DNA of 64,000 nucleotides. Origin: Atrichornis clamosus (lineage: Eukaryota; Chordata; Aves; Passeriformes; Menuridae). Below, in pieces: positions 1 to 11,760 of the stretch; within the stretch, counting starts at the first letter, position 1; the number at the start of each line of letters is the position of its first letter. The notes beneath the pieces were generated by a model. That model worked only from the letters and a program-made list of their open reading frames with translations. It was not told where the DNA came from and searched no databases. A program made the translations under genes and the position numbers. The stretch spans positions 62,001 to 126,000 of the forward strand of contig WBMZ01010262.1 of NCBI GenBank assembly GCA_013400975.1, in the 5' to 3' direction.

Positions 1-3000
1 TATTAAAAAATAAAAATAAATCTTACTTTCCAAACCCCCCCCCCACCAAAGCTTTCATTTGCTCTCATCCCACTCTGTTTCCTTTCTTGCATTAACATCA
101 AACAGTTCGTCTGTGAAGACAGTCACTCATCAAAATCACTTGGAGTAATTTCAATTTCACACTGATCACGCAGATCTGAAACCTCTCCAAGCAGAGATTT
201 TCATCATAAGGGAAAATTTGGTCTCCTGTTGGGGTTGTTGATATTTCAGCTCTGTCTCTTGTTAGCTCTAGGAATAGATGTGTCATGGGAGCTTACCTAC
301 AAAATTGAATTGATTGCAACAATGAATCAGGATTAAACAAGGTTATTGTATCTCCTTCCAAGTAGCATTTGCGCTGCACTTTTTTTTCTTTTTTCCCTTT
401 TCACTTTTTTCCCCTCTCCTCACTTATACTTTGAAACCTGGCCATTTTGAACAGAATAAAATCAGTTTCTGGTTTTGTCCCACCCCCTTACTGCTTCTTT
501 TTGCCCCTTTTTTTTTTTAATGATGTTTTCCTGTTATTAATTCTCTTGCAGTTGCACCTGGAGTGTTCAATCAAGGCCAGAGAAGCGCTGATGACAGGTA
601 GTGCACAGGTTGTGAACTCTGTCCCCACAGCTTTCCAATACAAAAACAAAGGCACAGAAAATGGAGCAGAAAGACAAAATACATTTCTTATGGTCTATGA
701 ATGTGTCTCAGCTCTTCTGAATTTTCTGGTTATGCTCTGTTCATGGTTTTTGACTGTATTATTGGCCAGACAGAGATTTGGAAATGTCTTTGTAGCCTAA
801 GATCACTGACAGTGATAAAACCTGTTTTTTGCATGTTTAGAGCCATTACAGGAATTAAATCACTAGTTATACCTAGAGCACAATAACTAAGGTGACTAAA
901 TTTTATTGTTGAGAAAACATTTACTCCTTCCAAGTCACCCTATAAAACTACCCCAAACCAATTAAATATCTTGATTGTGAAGTCATTCTTCAAAGATTTT
1001 CTTCCTCATGGAAGAATATGAAATGCTTTAGGTGTTATGTACATAAATTCTATGCTTCTTCAGATTCTTCAAAAGTACTCTTGGCTATCCTAAAACATTT
1101 TGGACATCTGTTTAAAAAGGGACATGTTAGATACTATGATAATGAATGATCTAAGAAAAACAATTATGATTAAGTCACCAGAAAGATGGATTTTTTGAGC
1201 AATCTCAACAAAGTTATTTAAAATTTAAAAAAAGAGGATCCTGGATAGCATGTATGAATATTAATCTCTCTTCTGAATAATAGGTCTATCCTATAATTCA
1301 GGTGCAACTTCAATGATGCAGAAGGAAAATCTCAATGACTTCCAGAGGTCCCTTCCAGGCTGTGTGACTCGGAGTCTTGGATGCTGGGTTTATTCTTCAG
1401 CTTCTGCTGTTACTCAGAAGAGAATATTATCTCCATTTTCTTCAGCTCAGAACTTAATGCGCTCAGCCAGGATGCAGAATAAATGCCCGATTTTCCCTGA
1501 GAGGATTCAAAACCTGATCTTTCTCCAGGAGAATGCACTACACTGGATTATAACTTTTCCAGAGTGGAAAGCTGGAAGGAGGTCCTTGACCTCTTCCTTT
1601 TGGGTTTGTTTCATTTCAGATAATGCAATTAAAGATTAGGCTGGAGGGAGGGAGAGAGAGTTTAAATCTCTAACCTAGTTGGTTCATGACTTCATCTGGG
1701 AAAATTCTGATTTGTGTTTTCTGCTCCAAGGAATTTAACTGTATTTTACACAGTATCTCTTTTATTGAGAAGACATCTGTAATCTTTGGTTTTGGGTACT
1801 GCTTGGAAGGGGAAACTAAGTTATAAACAATAGTGCCTCTATAGAATTTTCCCCCTATTTTCACCCTCTACCCTCTCAGACGAATCACTGTTTTCTGTTC
1901 AAAAACACTTCAACCTTACATTTAGGTCATAAAGGAATGAAGATAGAGTAGAATATATCTAGGTTAAATCTTCAGACAGTTCCTCCCATCTCTACTGTAT
2001 TTTTTGTGAAATATGGCTAATTACAGCCCCAAACATACTGTAAAGCAAAACCTTTTACTTCCTGATATCCCTAATTTAGCATCTCTCTACTAATATTGTT
2101 ACAGTATAATTTGTTAAAATATGCTCTTCTTCTCCTTCATATTACCAGAATAATTTTCCTGCAACAATGTCCTTAACAAACAATCAATTTCCAGAAGACA
2201 TCTCAGCATTATCTGATTTCTCACTGAGACTGTTATAATACTTAATAATGAGGTGAACAGGAATATATTTTTATATGTATTTGTTACATATAACATGAGA
2301 TATTGACATTCTTAATCTTTAAAGATGAAAGAAGAATAGATACAATCAGAAAGAGAAAAGCAATATCAGCTTAGACTGCAGACTGAGATATTTGTCCTAT
2401 AAAAAACAACAGAAAACACACAGGGAACCATAAGTTGTTTCCAAGAGGTAAAGTAAGCAGCTCTTTGAATGCTGGCATAGAGCTCTCTCCTTTTTAATTT
2501 TCACACTCCTCTCATCTTTTAGAAAATATTGCACTAGGAAATGCTGGACTTACTTAAAAAAACATTGCAGTAGTGCTAATCCTGGCCTCCTTAGCTGCGG
2601 AAAGGCTTGAAAAAGCAAAACTCTTCTCACAAGATGGAACATGCTTTACTCATCTATTTGCTCATCAAGCTTAATTTATCCTTCAGTGGAAGAGTTGATA
2701 CAAAGTTCATTTTCATCTCAAAACAGCCTTGACAGTCAGGAAGAATCACAATAATGATTGGGGAAAAAAATTCTCCTACTTCTTATTTAAGATAAAATAT
2801 TTTGATGTTTTTGTCATCATATTTTATTTCCTGGTTTTCATTAAATGTTAGTCCCTCACCTGCCTTTGCTCTCTCTCCTAGTGCATGTAGATTAGGATTC
2901 ACATCTCCTAACTTCATGTGCCTTCACACCTGACCAAGGCACCTCTGGGTTTGGTTTGGTTTTTTTTCCAAAGACAAAAATAGTTATTTTAGAGACTAAT

Positions 3001-3594
3001 ATTCTTGCCCAAAGGTAGTAGTCTGCTTTAGGATGCAACTAGCAGCACCCTACAGTCATTTACTTCTTTTATTTTACTATAAAAGGAATCTTCAGTGACT
3101 CACTGTAATAATTTAAATATCTGCACTGTGGAGTTCTGTTTAGTCAGGCAAATCTCATCCATCTCTGACATCAGACTCAGACAATGCTCAGGTAAAACAA
3201 AAAAATTCAAAGAATACCTGTATCTATCAATAGCTTCCTTTTCCCAAAATACCACAGTGTTTATTTTTGAGGAGGACAGAATCTCTGCAGAGCCAATCCC
3301 AGTGATGTCAACAATTGTTCACCTCCCCCAGGAACACGAGACAACAGCAGCCACTGCCTTCCCACAGTGCACAAGAATAGCCAAAACTTTCCACAAGAGG
3401 ACAAATCAACTCCTTATTCATAGTGCTGCCCATCAGCACAGTGCAGTGAGGGTACTCACCTTAAAGCCTCCCATTTTTCCCAGTGATATTTATTACTCCC
3501 CATTTTACAGCAGCTTAGTTGGAGGATGTAGTTTCCTCCAATTGCTTTACATAGACATATAATCTATTTCCACTTCCTGCCACGAAAACAAACC
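1..3594. other. Intergenic, no gene seen
   Basis: AT-rich DNA with a C-run at 36-49. No open frame exceeds about 155 codons and none shows a known domain. No transposon was recognised. Confidence 0.65.
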
Positions 3595-3701
3595 CTCGTG
3601 TGCCACTTGGGGACGTGGTTTAGTGATGGACTTGGCAGTGCCAGGGTAATGGTTGGGCTTGATTACCTTAGAGGGCTTTTCCAGCCTAAATGATTCAATG
3701 T
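3595..3701 (+). mobile_element. CR1 LINE 3' tail fragment
   Basis: TGTGCCACTTGGGGACGTGG, then TTTAGTGATGGACTTGGCAG and GAGGGCTTTTCCAGCCTAAA, followed by TGATTCAATG, is the forward CR1 3' tail, truncated to about 107 nt. Confidence 0.88.
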
Positions 3702-6700
3702 GGCTCATGTTTAAAACCCTGCCTGTAAGAATATGGGGGTTTCTTTCAATTATTCCTTGTATACTCCTTGTGTCCAACAAAAAGCTGAGCAGAACAGTCT
3801 GTTGTCCTCAAGGCTTAATTCTGTTTCACTGCTATTGAGAGGTGCAAGACTTTTATTATTATATAAAAACCAGCCAGAAGAGCCTTTTCTGTGGTCAAAA
3901 GTATGAGCTACAAATTGCAGGAGAAACACAAAGAGTGACTGTTTAATGGAAACTTAAAGCTGTAATAGCAGGTCATAAAACTTCTTTCAGCATAACTAGA
4001 ATTTTATTGTCTCACAAAATTGCACAAACAATTATGACACCATCAAGACAAGTGGTGTTGTCAGAGAGTAGGATTGAAAATTGAGTGGTTTTTACTTTTC
4101 CACTCATGTCAGTCATTGATTTTTTTTCCCCCTCTTATCAGCTTCTCTCCAGTGACCTATTTATTAGATAAACAAGATTCCTATCTTTAAACCTTTTTTC
4201 TTTTAATTGCCTGTGATTATCAGAGAAGCACTTGTTTTCAGTCCCCATTTGAGCAGTCTCACAGCTAAAGACTGTGGTTAACCCTCTTTATATACAGTAA
4301 TTTTACACATGCCAGAAATGTCAATAAAACAAAACCAGGCAGCTATGAGGTTCTGTCTGTTTTATCACATGCTATATCCATGCACTGTAAAAGGTGTTCT
4401 TCCCTGTAAGAGCTGGAAACTGATAAGTTGCTGACATTTAAAGAGGAGGTTGTGTGGTCTGGGAGCGATGTGCTTTCAAATTGGAAATGTTGATAACTGA
4501 GACCTCTGAAGGTATGCAAGGAATTGTTTGTTATGTGTTCACAGACTGTCATTTACCATTAGAAAAAGATTTTAATACATCTAAAAGTATCTAAATTCTC
4601 CAGATAATTCCATCAGGATCTCACCTAAAAAATCCGTTCTCTCTTTGAGCTAGCAAAGCTATCACTAAATTTCCAAACCCAAACTAAAGTCCTGTCTTAG
4701 GTGATTTAAACATCTTTATAGTCACCATTCATAGAAATTAAATATCAAACAGTTTGCATGGTCCAATGATTTGCAAAATTCAGAGGTGGGAGCTGTGAGA
4801 TGTAGAAGATCTATTGGAAAAGTATGAAAGGCTGAGGGACATCAAGAAGTTTTGGGGCTACTGCAGTGAAGGGGCACTGCTGGGAGGGAGAGATCTGACC
4901 TCTGTATCCTGCTTTTCACACCACCTGCCCTCATGAGTCACTGCAACAGTGCTGGATCAGGGTTTTTATACTGTTTGTCCTCAGGAAAACACCACCTGCG
5001 TGAACTGCACCTCAGAGAGGTCCTTCATGCCCTCTGCAGTCCCTGACACCAGCGGTGAGTTATGGCCCCAAGTGCGGAAGCCTTGGGAAGACTTCATAAA
5101 TTCTCCTCAAGTATCAAACACATCCAGATCCTGGTCATAAACACCACTAATTTAAACTGGTACTGCCCAAGAAATATAACAATAACGAAAACAATAGCAG
5201 CAACAACAAAAATAATAGTATACACAGGGTGGATTTCACTTGAGCACACACTGATGCCTCCTAAACACCTTCCTTCCGTGTCTCTGAACTGTGACATTTT
5301 AATCCCATATAAGAATCTGCACTGTACACAGGATATTAAAAGCAGCTCTACTGAGAAGGGATTCCTCTGTGAAATTTCCCTGCCAACACACAACTGTAAC
5401 CTGAACACTGACAGCAATGGTAGCAACACCATGGCCCGGGTAGATAAACTTAGGTTAAATGGAAACAAGTGAGTTGAAGCTGATGGGACTTGGGATCACT
5501 GTTTAACTGGCAGAGGCCCTCAGCAGTTTGAAGATTCATCTGCAGAACTGATATTGATTCCTTAAAATGAATACCAGTAATAAATAAAATATAAAAAAAA
5601 AAAGTGTGCAAGCAACGAGACAGGGTAGGAAGCGGGGGTGGAGCAGATGGGGGATATGGTGGAAAGAGACCATCTTGAGCAAGAACAGGCAGTTCTGAGG
5701 AAGGGGAATGCTAAATTATACATCTACAGCTAGTCTGTGATGTCTGATAGATGTTTCCTGGGAGTTATGCAACACAGTAATTGCTGTTATTTTTTTCGTA
5801 CCACGCTGATTTTTATTAAACCATTCAGCAAATGCTGATTTCAGAGTCGCTCATCCAATTAGTCAGACACTTCATGGGTATCTCTGCTTCTGAGCAGATT
5901 CTTCAACCTTTGCTCATCCTGAGCAATGCTTTTACCCCTAAAATAATGCCTTGTGCTTCTCAGGTCAAAGCTGGAGGAATCTGCCTGTGGCATTTCACAA
6001 GACACAGGTAATTTACTTAGTCTTAGGGTCACTGTGAGAAAAGATGGCTCTTGTACGTGATACTGTTCATAGAAAACAGGCAGATTACCTGCCAATCTAA
6101 ACTTTGATAGATGAAACAAACTTTTTTGTTTATAACCAGGACTTTAAAAAAACTTTTACAAAATAATACATTTTCAAGAAAAGGAACATAAAAAATTAAT
6201 ACTTTTCTAATTTAGAAATAGATTCGTACTTTAACTTAGATGTGGCTGTTACCAACACACAGATTTCCTTCTAAAAGCTGAAAAAAACCCATTGCTAATT
6301 CTCACTGCTCAAAAAACACCAATCTTAAATCCTCTTTTTGTCACATTGCTGAAAGCAAAAGTTCTTTTTTTTTTTTAGAAAAAGAACTGCTCAATAGAAC
6401 ATTTTCAAACAGCACAATTAAGTCTGATTACAGCATGCTATTCAGTCTTTTTTTGCAGGTAGATATTGCACACAAGAATGACGATTAATTGGCACAAGGA
6501 GAATGTCTGATCTACTGAATATTTTAATAATTCCTAGTTTATTTATTTGAGCAATGAACACTAGTTTCATTATTCAACCTTCATGATGCATGGTACTGTA
6601 GAATGGTATTTTAGATTTCAATTTCTGTTGTCTATGATGTTTGTAATGTAATTGACCTCAATTTCTATGTCTGTAAAACAGAGGTAACGGTTATGTTTGT

Positions 6701-7011
6701 TTGTTCCTTTTTAAAAAAAATAATATTCCACTGATGAGAAGAGTTATATAGGAATCACTGTTCTTACCCCTGAAGAATTTTCTGTACAGTTGCCTTTTAA
6801 TTACAAAGATATAATGATTACTTGTAATTGTTCCAGGACAGGATTATTTTCACAAGCATGTTGAACACACAACATTTCAGGGATCTGAAGTACATCTTCC
6901 TTCACTAAATCCCTCAGTTTAAGTCCCAGTACTTAATCATAGAATCAATTTTATGCCTTCATTGCTGTTTGACTCAGCCTTGTCCCCTGTCACACCACAA
7001 GAATGTGGAAG
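3702..7011. other. Intergenic, no gene seen
   Basis: Includes an AAC/AAT-rich tract (5162-5222) and an AATAAA followed by an A-run (about 5579-5603). Open frames (136 codons plus strand at 5062-5472; 124 codons minus strand at 5094-5468) overlap each other and have no recognisable domain. Confidence 0.65.
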
Positions 7012-7101
7012 GTGCCCCTGCCCACGGCAGGGGGTGGGAATGAGATGGTCCTCAAAGTCCCTTCCAACCCAAACCATTCCATGATTCTGTGATGATTCTG
7101 T
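7012..7101 (+). mobile_element. CR1 LINE 3' tail fragment
   Basis: CCCCTGCCCACGGCAGGGGG, then CTCAAAGTCCCTTCCAACCC, then CATTCCATGATTCTGTGATG is a forward CR1 tail. A stray ATCATAGAATCAA at 6937-6949 may be the tail of a second, oppositely oriented fragment. Confidence 0.88.
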
Positions 7102-9175
7102 CAGGAATGACCTGACACAGAAATTTGTGTTTCTTAAGGACACAGAGTCAGGTGCTCAGCCTTACACAGATGTTGGCAATACATAAACTGTGTGTCTGCA
7201 CTGATGTTTTGCTTTGGGATTTCATGGAAATCTGCACACTAAAATAAACAAAGGCTTGGAGTTCAGTTTTTGTTTCCTTCCACTGTTCAAAAAGTTGCAA
7301 ATGTTTTCTTGTGTAAAATGCTTTGCTCAATTTTCTTCCTCCTTTTCCAGTTGAAAGAAGTAATTCTGAATAGTTTTCAAATAATTTTAATAAGAAAGAG
7401 TAATTTATTTCCACAGGGTAACAAAATGTTCTAAATCAAGCCTTCGCCATAAAACTCCATAGAAAAAGTGACACAATTTTACAATAATCTGATTTCTCGG
7501 GTTAAGGACGACAGAAAGGTAATTGCATGTGTTTCACACCTCATTCACAGAGCAGGAAGAACAAAGCTCACTTAATCAGCTGCACTTGACACTCATCTTT
7601 TAGTTTATTGGTCCTTCCTGTATTTACTCTGCCCATGTCAGCTCTAGCCTCAAAAGCACAATTATTACTTGTTTCCTGACCGTTCTAGCGTGCTCATCAC
7701 CCAAGAAACCAACTACTTTATAACTATTAATTCAATTACCCTTGCTGGGAGGCAACAGTGTGTCCATCCCGCCAATGGGCAGCTGAAGCACAAACAGTTT
7801 AAAATTAAGTGCATACACTAATAAGGAGTGTCCAGCCTGAAATGCCTGGAATATTTTTTCAGGGTACTTATCCCTGTATCCTGGGGCCTTTTTCAAGGTC
7901 ACACTCAGTGGCTTTGGCTGCTACTGCAGGAGCTCTGACTCCTGCCAGTCATCACCTGGGATCTCAAGGTGTGAGACCTGGAAGAGAGGGATGCTCAGTT
8001 GAAGACCATTTGTGCAAAGTTTGGTTTAAGTGACTTGCTGGTTATCACAAAATTGAAGGCAGAGGTTCAAGTCGAATTAACTCCCCAGAGGTGCCTCACC
8101 ATGAGTCCCCTTCCTGCAGTCCCTGGGCTTGCTCAGAGCAGCTGCTGAGAGAAAGGGAGGATGAATTCTGACAGAAAGCCTCCTCTGGATGCAGCCATGA
8201 TATATCCCCAGAATTCCATTGTACTCGTGCAGTAAGACAGGATCTTGTGTAAAAAAAAAAAAAGACAGGATTTTGTGCAAAAAAAATTGTCTGTGCTTAA
8301 GTAATTAAAGATTGCCTCATAGTTTAGACCAAACAGGGAACAGAAATTTGGCAGGTAGCAGATAGTCAGAAATTTTAGCTATGAGTTTTGCCTGATTTTG
8401 CCATGTTAAAGGTGTGCTGTTCGCAATGTTTTCTGTGCTTACATCCCCGTGTTGTGGTTTCCTCCTTGGCAGTCACTCATCATACCCCATTTCCCTCAGA
8501 AATATTGCTCAGCCTACAGGCTTTGGTATCCTTCCATTGTCCTGTTCACGTTCTTTGAACAATATTTAATTTGAGAAGTTGACAGAGTGTGGACACCTAT
8601 GAGCAAATCATCCTAAACTGCCTTCACCACCAAGAGCGAGAAAGAGGCATTTCCCAGGCTCAGTTAATCTCACGTATTTCATGATTATGTGTTAGGATGT
8701 AATGAACTGGAGCTCAGTTGTACCCAGCAGTGTCATCTTGGACTGCAAGATTTACATGTCCCCATTAGGCCTGATGAATGTGGGTGATTTCCAATCCTTG
8801 AAAAAATAAATCTGAAAACACAGCAATCTCGTGTGCCCTGCATCCACATCCTTCCCACGGAGAGAGTGTTGGCATTTAGATAAACCAGTATTTAGAAAAA
8901 CTGAGGAACTACAGGCACATCAGCCTGGCACTGGTTCTGAGGAAAATAATGGTTGACACAGGATTGAGCAGATAAAGACCTAAAGGAAGGTGCCATAAAT
9001 CACATTTTCATTTGAAATTAATCCTATCAAGCTAATTTGATACCTTCTTTCATGACATTTCACATTATTAAAGTGAATGGTGTCAGTGTTGCATACTGAG
9101 ATCACTACAAGGCATTTTTTGCGACATCATACACCATTTGGGTTAAAAAAATCAGAATAATCTCTTAACTCATAG
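7102..9175. other. Intergenic, no gene seen
   Basis: This contains a short imperfect duplication (8234-8287) but no recognisable gene or transposon. Confidence 0.7.
8234..8287 (+). repeat. Imperfect 28-bp tandem duplication with A-runs
   Basis: AAGACAGGATCTTGTGTAAA and AAGACAGGATTTTGTGCAAA start 28 nt apart, each followed by an A-run. The two copies differ at two positions. Confidence 0.8.
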
Positions 9176-9229
9176 GATAGATATAGATATATAGATATAG
9201 ATATATAGATATATAGATATATAGATATA
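9176..9229 (+). repeat. ATAGAT-type microsatellite
   Basis: About 54 nt of alternating GATATA and TAGATA units. It immediately precedes the CR1 copy. Confidence 0.9.
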
Positions 9230-9235
9230 AAACAA

Positions 9236-9503
9236 GCAATAGAACAAGAGGAAACAGCCTCAAGTTCTGCCAGAGGAATTTTTGGTTGGATATTGGAGAA
9301 AATTTCTTCACAGAAAGGGGTGGCATTGGCACAGCTGCCCAGGGCAGTGGTGGAGTCCCCATCCCTGGAGAGATCTGAAAGCCCTGTGGATGTGGCACCT
9401 GGGGACATGGGTTAGTGCTGGCCCTGGCAGTGACAGGGAATGGTTGAACTTGATGATCTCAGAGGGCTTTTCCAACCTCAATAATTCCATGATTCTGTGA
9501 TTC
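9236..9503 (+). mobile_element. CR1 LINE, 5'-truncated, abutting a microsatellite
   Basis: Forward CR1 3' region: TTGGATATTGGAGAAAATTTC, TTCACAGAAAGGGGTGGC, CACAGCTGCCCAGGGCAGTG, TGGCACCTGGGGACATGG, and the tail ATTCCATGATTCTGTGATTC. Its truncated 5' end abuts the ATAGAT repeat at 9176-9229. Confidence 0.93.
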
Positions 9504-11225
9504 ATATGGAGAGGATTAGTCCAGGCTGGGTTTTATTTCAGCTGCTTCATGAACACACAGCATAGAAAATATCAGTCTTCAAGGATATACTTTGGCAAAA
9601 TGTCCAGGATCCAAAAGGTGGGTCTTTTAAACATGCATATGGGGCAAGTGTTCCAGTGTGCAGAGCCTGGTGAGTCCTGCCTAAAATGCTGCAAGTGAAG
9701 AATAAAACCATCATGTTGTTAAAATTCTACCAGGTAATAACTTTAAATATCTTAAAAAGATTAACTTCTTATGACAGTGTGGCTATTCTGGCTTAAATCA
9801 GAAGGTGACGTCCTTTGTGGCCGTCTCTGATTCTCTTCAATACGTTCCTAGTTGGAACTATAGCTTGTTAAATTTTTTCTCTATAGAGAAAATTCTTTTT
9901 TTCTTTTTTTTTCCAAATAAAGCTTTGTTTGATTTGAAATTTGACAGCAGGAAGTTCAGTTGCTCACTGTAATCCTTCAGTGCCTCGGTATAGATTTTTC
10001 TTACTGTGAGTAGAAATAGATTTGGCATTTTGGGAAACTATAGTTATTGGACTTTTTCCCCTAAATTAAATGCTCAGAAAATATTTATGAAAAGATGTAA
10101 AAAATAGTTTTCCTCTCAAAGTAAATACTGACAATTTCCTAGCCAAGTCTGCTAGAAAAGGTTGCAATTCAAAGTACATAACATTTTCTACACATTTGTC
10201 TTATATTTATTCTAAGGTGGAACTGACAGGAGGCAGGGAGGGTTTTGCTTAAGGATACAGCATCAAAATAAAGTTTTGTTCTCAGTTGTAGAAAGACATA
10301 GTACGAAGATATGGAGCACAGAAATCTTTCCAGCCTTGGATATGTTTTATAAACTAAACCCTTCAAACCTAACTCTTAAAATATTATGGCAAAATTATTC
10401 ATCACTTCTATGACAGAGATGTTCACATGGCGCATCATTTGAATAACATCTTGTCCTCCTTCAGAAAAATTATTATCCAGGCTCTGCCCCACAGGGGCCA
10501 AGGTTCTTAGACAGAGACCAGAACTGAGAGTGGCTGTTTTGGGCATGGAGCATCACAAGTCATCTCTGACTGTGCTGGGAACACAGGGAGTGGCAAGAGG
10601 CTCCTCAGTTTGCTCTGAAATGTTATAAAATACACAAACCTGATGGTTTCCAGACTTCATATTTCTCTGCCCACCTTCATTTCCCCCCTACTTGACATTA
10701 AAAGTGTTGATGTTAAGGTGCTCTTTGTTTCGGGAGGTATTCTTAAATATTCCAACTTTAACGCACACAAGAGCTCATTGGTAACACAGTTCTCTGATTC
10801 CCTTCTCATTTTTATGCTCAGAGCTATTAGCTCAGTGCCTTGTACTTGAGGCATGCTTGTGAGAGTAAGTTTAAATGCCTGCAGCAAGGCCTCAGAATAA
10901 AACCAGAAATCTTGGTGAAGTCACAGTGCAGTAATGAACAGATAAACGCGTGAGAACAGCTGTAGTCAATATTAAATGCTCGACCATCAATTATTGATGA
11001 AATATGCTCCTTGTGCTTGCATAAGAATGTTTTTTAGGATCTTATTATTTAGAATTCTTAGTAAGACTTTGTCAAATAAATACAGCTTCCTGCAGCTTGA
11101 ATATCTTAGAAGCTTATCAGAAACTTTAGGTTGTTTAATGCTGGGGTGTTTCTTACCTTATCTGAACTCACTGACTGACATATCCTGCTGCTGAAGCCAA
11201 AATTGTCTAAATATGGGGCCATATT
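9504..11225. other. Intergenic, no gene seen
   Basis: Unique-looking AT-rich DNA with T-runs near 9896-9912. No domain-bearing open frame or recognisable repeat is present. Confidence 0.7.
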
Positions 11226-11600
11226 CATAGAATCAACAAATTACAGAATGGTTTGAGTTGGAAGAAACATCAAAGATCATCTCATTCCACTCCCCTGCCA
11301 TGGGCAGGGACACCTCCCACTATCCCAGGATGCTCCAAGCCCCGTCCAACCTGGCCTTGGACACTTCCAGGGATGGGGCAGCCACAGCTTCTCTGGGCAA
11401 CCTGTGCCAGGGCCTCACCACCCTCATAGGGAAGAATTACTTCCTAATATCCCATCTAAATAAACCCTACTTCAACTTAAAGCCATCACCTCTTCCCCTG
11501 TCACTCCAGGCCCTTGTCCAAAGTCCCTCTCCAGCTCTCTTGGAGCCCCTTTTGGTATTGGAAGGCGCTGGAAGCTCTTCCCAGAGCCTTCTCTTCTCCT
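11226..11600 (-). mobile_element. CR1 LINE, 5'-truncated
   Basis: This is reversed CR1 3' region: CATAGAATCAACAAATTACAG, GAATGGTTTGAGTTGGAAG, CCTGCCATGGGCAGGGACAC, CTCTGGGCAACCTGTGCCAG, then GTCACTCCAGGCCCTTGTCC. The open frame at 11258-11647 is the element read backwards. Confidence 0.92.
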
Positions 11601-11679
11601 TACTGCTTTTACTTGCATTAAAAAAAGAGTCTCACAAATTGGTATAGAGGTACAAGTCTACAAGTTGTAAAAAACTCCA

Positions 11680-11760
11680 ACAACAACAAAAATAACAACA
11701 ACAAAAAAAACCCAACAAAAACAACAGAAAAACCCCAACAAAAACAACAGAAAAACCCCC
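11680..11760 (+). repeat. CAA-rich low-complexity tract with a 23-bp tandem repeat
   Basis: AAC/CAA triplets are followed by two exact copies of a 23-nt unit (11711-11733, 11734-11756) beginning CCCAACAAAAACAACAG. It is almost free of G and T, and lies shortly after the CR1 copy at 11226. Confidence 0.85.

Noticed and set aside
5094..5472. Overlapping 136- and 124-codon open frames on opposite strands
   Set aside because: Both run through AAC/AAT-rich low-complexity DNA and show no recognisable domain or splice context.
5575..5606. AATAAA followed by an A-run as the end of a retrocopy
   Set aside because: No coding-like or mRNA-like sequence was recognisable upstream, and no target-site duplication was seen.
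11258..11647. 129-codon plus-strand open frame
   Set aside because: It is the antisense of a CR1 fragment.
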